This document shows, in pieces, positions 59,660 to 64,000 of a stretch of 64,000 nucleotides of DNA; the stretch's first letter is position 1; each line of letters opens with the position of its first letter. The notes under the pieces are model-generated. The model was not told the DNA's origin, made no database searches, and saw only the letters and a program-made list of their open reading frames with translations. Position numbers and translations under genes: made by a program. Source of the stretch: Cervus elaphus (Eukaryota > Chordata > Mammalia > Artiodactyla > Cervidae); NCBI RefSeq assembly GCF_910594005.1, contig NC_057848.1:136968155-137032154 (forward strand), in the 5' to 3' direction.

Positions 59660-60404
59660 TGTTTACATGGATGAATATGAATAAAATTTGGGGGTACTTG
59701 GAGGTATCAGTATACAAAACAGGGGCAAAAATATTAATTTTAAAATACTGAAAGACATAAAATGCATCTACCTTTGAGTAAAGAAAATAGGAGGGCATCT
59801 CTGTAAACAGGACATCTTTGTGGAGAAACTGTTGAGGTTTGACATGAAAACACTGCAGGTTATGTGGTGTGATCTGCACTGTTTGACCATGCCACAGATC
59901 ACCAACCTAGGAGAAGCAGACACAGCCTGGCCAGCTCATTCCAGCTGTCTCTAGCACTGACAGTGGTAACTAGGGTTGGCTCCGCCACAAGAAATAGGAA
60001 CGGTAGAGCTGCTAAGTCAGGTCGAATAGAAACATTGCTTTCCTATGCTCACAGATGCTACTTTGAGCAACTCAAAAAAAATTGAGCAACTGCCTTCATT
60101 TTTCCCATTCTAGCTTCTGACTAAATCATTTTCTTATTCAATCACAGCGACCATTGCTCCATTTGAACAGATAAACTCCATCTTTGTGTTTCATGCACAA
60201 GGGCTAAAAGGATGTTAGTCTAGAATAGACCTGATTTTGAAATCTTGCAAAACAGTCTCATACTACATTTAGTAGAATTCTTATATTATTAAAGGTAAAT
60301 TGAATAAAAAATGTTTGCTGTCGCCACTATAGTACAATATTGTAAGAATACTTCGCCAAAAATATAAACTATAGAAACCAAGTGGAAGTGAAACTCACAA
60401 ATAA
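59660..60404. other. Downstream intergenic sequence
   Basis: No gene or confident repeat. Confidence 0.7.
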
Positions 60405-60759
60405 TACTAAGACATGCCAAGTGTGATAGGCAAGATATCCTAAAATGGCCCCTGAGGTTCCCGCCTGCTGGTATATGTGCCCTGAGTAATCCCTTCTCCT
60501 TGAGTATAGGGGGGAAACTGTGAATATGATGAGCTAGCATTCCATTGCTTATGTTATATTATGTGGAGAAGGTGAAATATTTTGCAGATACAGTTAAAAT
60601 TCCTAATCAGTTAATGTTAAGCAAAAGAGAGACAATCCTAGGTGGGCCTGACCTAATCGAATTAACCCTATCAAAAAAGCTCTAGATATCAGAGTTGGAC
60701 AAAGTCACAGCAATTCAAAGCAGTAGAGATGATCTCCTGTTGGCCTTGAAGAAGCAGCC

Positions 60760-60796
<37 letters not shown>

Positions 60797-61285
60797 TCGC
60801 TTGGTTGTGTTCGACTCTTTGTGACTTCATGGAATTCTTTAGGCCAGAATACTAGAGTGAGTAGCTGTTCCCTTCTCCAGGGCATCTTCTCAACCCAAGG
60901 ATCGAACCCAGGTCTCCCTCATTGCAGGCTAATTCTTTACTCTCTGAGCCACCAGGGAAGCCCTGAAGAAGCAAACTACCATGTTATAGAGAGAGTCATG
61001 TGCTAGAGTGAGACGCCTCTAGGATCTGAAGGTCCTATGTATTCTATAACTGCAAGGCACTGAATTCTTCCAGCAACCAGTGAGCCTGGAAGAGGAATTT
61101 AATGCTTATATTTGACCATAGCCCTGGCTGATCCTGATTGCAACTTTGTGAGGCCCTGAACAGAGGACCTAGCTAAGTAGTACCCAGGCTCCTGACCTAT
61201 GAAAACTACAAGATAATAAATACATGTCGTTTTAATCCACTAAGTTTATGGTAAATTGTTATGCAGCAGTGAAAGCTAATATCAG
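60405..61285 (+). mobile_element. MaLR/MLT1-like LTR, split by a SINE
   Basis: The 3' end AAGATAATAAATACATGTCG, CACTAAGTTTATGGTAAATT and TATGCAGCAGTGAAAGCTAA is typical of an old mammalian LTR. A (GT)n run and a SINE (60761-60963) interrupt it. GAAGAAGCA on both sides fits the SINE target-site duplication. The family name is tentative. Confidence 0.5.
60761..60963 (-). mobile_element. Bov-tA-type SINE with GT tail
   Basis: The (GT)n tract 60761-60791 is the tail side of a reverse-strand SINE that ends CTGAGCCACCAGGGAAGCCC. Confidence 0.85.
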
Positions 61286-61546
61286 TTTTATTCTGGGAAA
61301 GGGCCTCAGATTAGAAAGTTGGAAAGTCTTCATCTCGGGAGTGAAGGAATATTTTATTAAATTGGACAAAAAATGCATTTAAATCAGGGATCGCATAACT
61401 AAAGTATTTTCAGAGGCTAAACAGATAAGCATATTGGAGCTGCTGCCAATCTGTTCTAGCTGGTAATTGCTATTTCTCAATACTGGGCCCTGTATTGCCA
61501 GACACTCAACTGTTTTCAAAAGAAGCTGGAAATGTAGGGTTTTAAA

Positions 61547-61807
61547 AAATTTATTTATTTTTCAATTGAGGGATGATTGCTTTACAGAATTTGTTGGTTT
61601 CTGCCAAACATCTGCATAAATCAGCCATAGGTATACATATGTCTCCTCCCTCTTGAACTTCCTTCCACCTCCCACCTCATCCCACCCCTCTAGCTTGTTA
61701 CAGAGCCCCTGTTTGAGTTCCTTGAGCCATAGAGCAAATTCCCATTGGCTATCTCTTTTACATATGGTAATGTAAGTTTCCATGTTACTCTCTCCATACA
61801 TCTCACC
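61547..61807 (-). mobile_element. Ruminant L1 3' end, antisense
   Basis: Antisense L1 3' end. A roughly 20-bp imperfect repeat (CTGGAAATGTAGGGTTTT and CTGGAAATGCGGGGTTTT) flanks it. Confidence 0.75.
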
Positions 61808-61829
61808 CTGGAAATGCGGGGTTTTATAT

Positions 61830-62483
61830 AGGCAGTTCATTCATGTGCATGTCCATGCGTGCATGCATGTGTATATAAACAGGGAGAACCAAACCGTAGC
61901 TGCAGGCCCAATTTTGGCCACAAAGGGCAAATTGTGACCTCAGTTTTAAACAAAGTACATTATTTTGGCAAGAGAATTTTGTTTACAAGGAAAAATATGT
62001 TGAAATAATTAATTAGGTCCTGGATTTATCTCAGTTGTAATCTTCCCTTGTTTGGCCTCTGGAAATGAGAGTTAAAAAATTACTTAGAAAGTGATCATTC
62101 TGCTAAGAAGGTAATTTTTTGTTGCATACAAATGTATACTAAGCCTTCTTGGGAGTATGGGGAGTTGAGGGAGAATGATGGAATATTATTATCTTGAATA
62201 TAATGAAGTAAGATATTTCTCCTGGAAGAATCTACATTAAAGTTAAAAGACAACAAACAAGCTTAATAGTAAGCAGTTCCTCCAACAATTGTGATGGATG
62301 ACTACTTTGGCGTACTGTTAATACACAATCCTAGTCACTGAAACATCAGGAAATAGTATCCTAACCCTAAAAGTATTTACAAAAGTTACAGCAGGAAGTC
62401 TTATCTGACCAGGGCAAGCTGCATTCCCAAATTTGCTTTTATTTTCATCTGATATGATATAAATATGTATGTTATGATAGATG
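61830..62483. other. Downstream intergenic sequence
   Basis: AT-rich, no gene or recognised repeat. Confidence 0.65.
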
Positions 62484-62595
62484 AAGTGAAATGAAAGTTG
62501 CTCGGTCGTGTCAGACTCTTTGCGACCCCATGGACTGCAGTCCATGGAATTCTCCAGGCCAGAATACTGGAGTGGGTAGCCTTTCCCTTCTCCAG
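62484..62595 (-). mobile_element. Bov-tA-type SINE, truncated
   Basis: The partial reverse-strand body ends at CCCTTCTCCAGG. TATGATAGATGA flanks it on both sides (about 62474 and 62596), so the truncation happened at insertion. Confidence 0.85.
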
Positions 62596-63124
62596 GTATG
62601 ATAGATGAGATGTCTTAAAGGTAAGGTTAGCAGTGGATTAGAGAGCTATATCTAAATTTAAATGATGGTACTATTTTTACTTTAAGAAAACTTGTCTGAT
62701 TTAGTGATAAATACCTATCCCAAGGTGAAAAAATGTTTTATATTCTAGAAAAGCTTTTGAAGTTTATCAGAAGTAATCTTCACAAGTAATTTGTTAGAAT
62801 TTGTCAAAATATTAGCACAATACTTCTAAAATTTTACAGAATTTTCCCTATGAGCTTTTTTCTTATAACAAGTTTTCTTTTATAATTTCTGTCTATCAGT
62901 TGCTTAAAATCATTAAAATTCTGTACATAGGAATATTTCAGTTCATATTTTTAGGTAGTTTATAATTTCCAACTTGGCATCAGATTTATATTAACTCCTT
63001 AATTGGTATAATTATTTAACTTACTGTATATAGTAATTAAGAATTAACAAAAGTTATATAAAAATGTAAACTAATTTGGGAAAACTTTTTAAATTGAATT
63101 GAAGCTTTCATATTTGAATTGAAT

Positions 63125-63788
63125 ATTGATTTACAGTAGTATGTTAGTTTCAGGTCTGCATCAAAATGATTCAGCTATATATGTGTTTGTGTGTATATAT
63201 TTTAGATTATTTTCCAATATAGGTTACTACAGTATATTGACTATAGTTCTCTGTGCTATATAGTAAATCCTTGTTGCTTAATCTATTTTATGTGCAGTAG
63301 TTTGTAACTCTTAATCCCATACTCCTAACTTATCCCTCCCTCCTTCTCTTTCCTCTTTGGTATAACCATAAGTTTATCTCCAAGGTCCATGAGTCTGTTT
63401 CTCTTTTGTATATAGGTTCATTTGTATTATTTTTTAGATTTCCATGTATTGTTGTTTAGTCGCTAAGTTGTGTCCGACTATGTAACCCCATGGACTGTAG
63501 CCCATCAGGCTCCTCTGTCCATGGGATTTTCCAGGCAAGAATACTGGAGTGGGTTGCCATTTCCTTCTCCAGGGGATCTTCCTGACCCAGGGATCAAACC
63601 TGTGTCTCCTGCAGTGGCAGGCATCAGAAGGTGGATTCTTTACCTCTGAGCCCCCCATATAGTATTTGTCTTTCTCTGTCTGACTTCATTTTAGTGTGAT
63701 ATTCTTTTAGGTTCATCCATGTTGCTGCAGTGGTATCTTTCATTATTTTTTATGGCTGAGTAATTGAGTAATACATATATATCCATTG
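63125..63788 (-). mobile_element. L1 3' region, antisense, split by a SINE
   Basis: TTCTCTGTGCTATATAGTAA and GGTTCATCCATGTTGCTGCA are antisense L1 3' sequences on either side of the SINE at 63450-63656. Confidence 0.7.
63450..63656 (-). mobile_element. Bov-tA-type SINE
   Basis: Reverse-strand copy, GTTTAGTCGCTAAGTTGTGT to TTCTTTACCTCTGAGCCCCC. Confidence 0.85.
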
Positions 63789-64000
63789 TTGTTGTTGTTC
63801 AGTTGCCCAGTCATGTCCAACTCTTTGTGATCCCATGGACTGCAGCATGCCAGGCCTCCCTGTCTCTCCCCATCTCCCGAAGTTTGCCCAAGTTCCTATC
63901 CATTACATTGGTGATGCCATCCAGCCATCTCATCCTCTGATTCCCTCTTCTCCTTCTGCCCTCAATCTTTCCCAGCATCAGAGACTTTTCCAGTGAGTCA
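63789..64000 (-). mobile_element. BovB (RTE) 3' end, cut by the window edge
   Basis: Antisense BovB 3' end, GTTGTTGTTCAGTTGCCCAG to CCCAGCATCAGAGACTTTTC. It continues beyond the window. Confidence 0.85.

Overview
The window is mammalian nuclear DNA from a ruminant, most likely a bovid such as cattle or a close relative. The evidence is a dense population of Bov-tA-type tRNA-derived SINEs, BovB (RTE) LINE fragments, ruminant L1 3' ends, and a mariner copy of the type found in ruminants. The species itself cannot be fixed from the sequence alone.

The window holds one protein-coding gene, on the + strand: RPGR (retinitis pigmentosa GTPase regulator, X-linked in mammals). All of its coding exons are present. 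A CpG-rich, TATA-less promoter with CTCF-, NRF1- and ETS-like motifs lies at about 1680-2045. Exon 1 starts at ATG 2046. Exons 2-13 lie between 4392 and 32347, and every junction obeys GT-AG. The first ten exons have the lengths I recall for human RPGR. Exons 2-10 encode the seven-bladed RCC1-like propeller.

The 3' half gives two alternative ends. (1) The photoreceptor ORF15 end: one long exon, 34611-37442, stays open through a nearly pure-purine Glu/Gly repeat and ends in the conserved basic C2 tail. The assembled protein is 1469 aa. (2) The constitutive end: a GTGAGT donor at 35547 inside that exon splices to exons 16-19 (47132-59213), which end in the CaaX box CTIL. The assembled protein is 1000 aa. 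Candidate poly(A) signals are at 38502 (ORF15 form) and 59634 (constitutive form). The two forms share the propeller but have different C termini, one prenylated and one acidic and polyglutamylated.

Region by region: 1-1650 is upstream sequence with an L1 3' end and a SINE. 2074-34610 is introns 1-13 with SINEs, two solo-type LTRs (one with a nested BovB piece), MIR, L2 and L1 pieces, and a striking 230-bp inverted repeat in intron 3. 35547-47131 is the constitutive intron 15, which carries ORF15, its 3' UTR and a complete but dead mariner. 47267-59006 is introns 16-18, including a long antisense L1 tract with nested insertions and a twin-primed BovB. 59640-64000 is downstream repeat-rich DNA with no gene seen.

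I found no new gene system. The items most worth a second look are the higher-order repeat of ORF15, the changed splice acceptor that appears to fuse exons 14 and 15, the long intron-3 palindrome, and several well-resolved retroposition events with intact target-site duplications.
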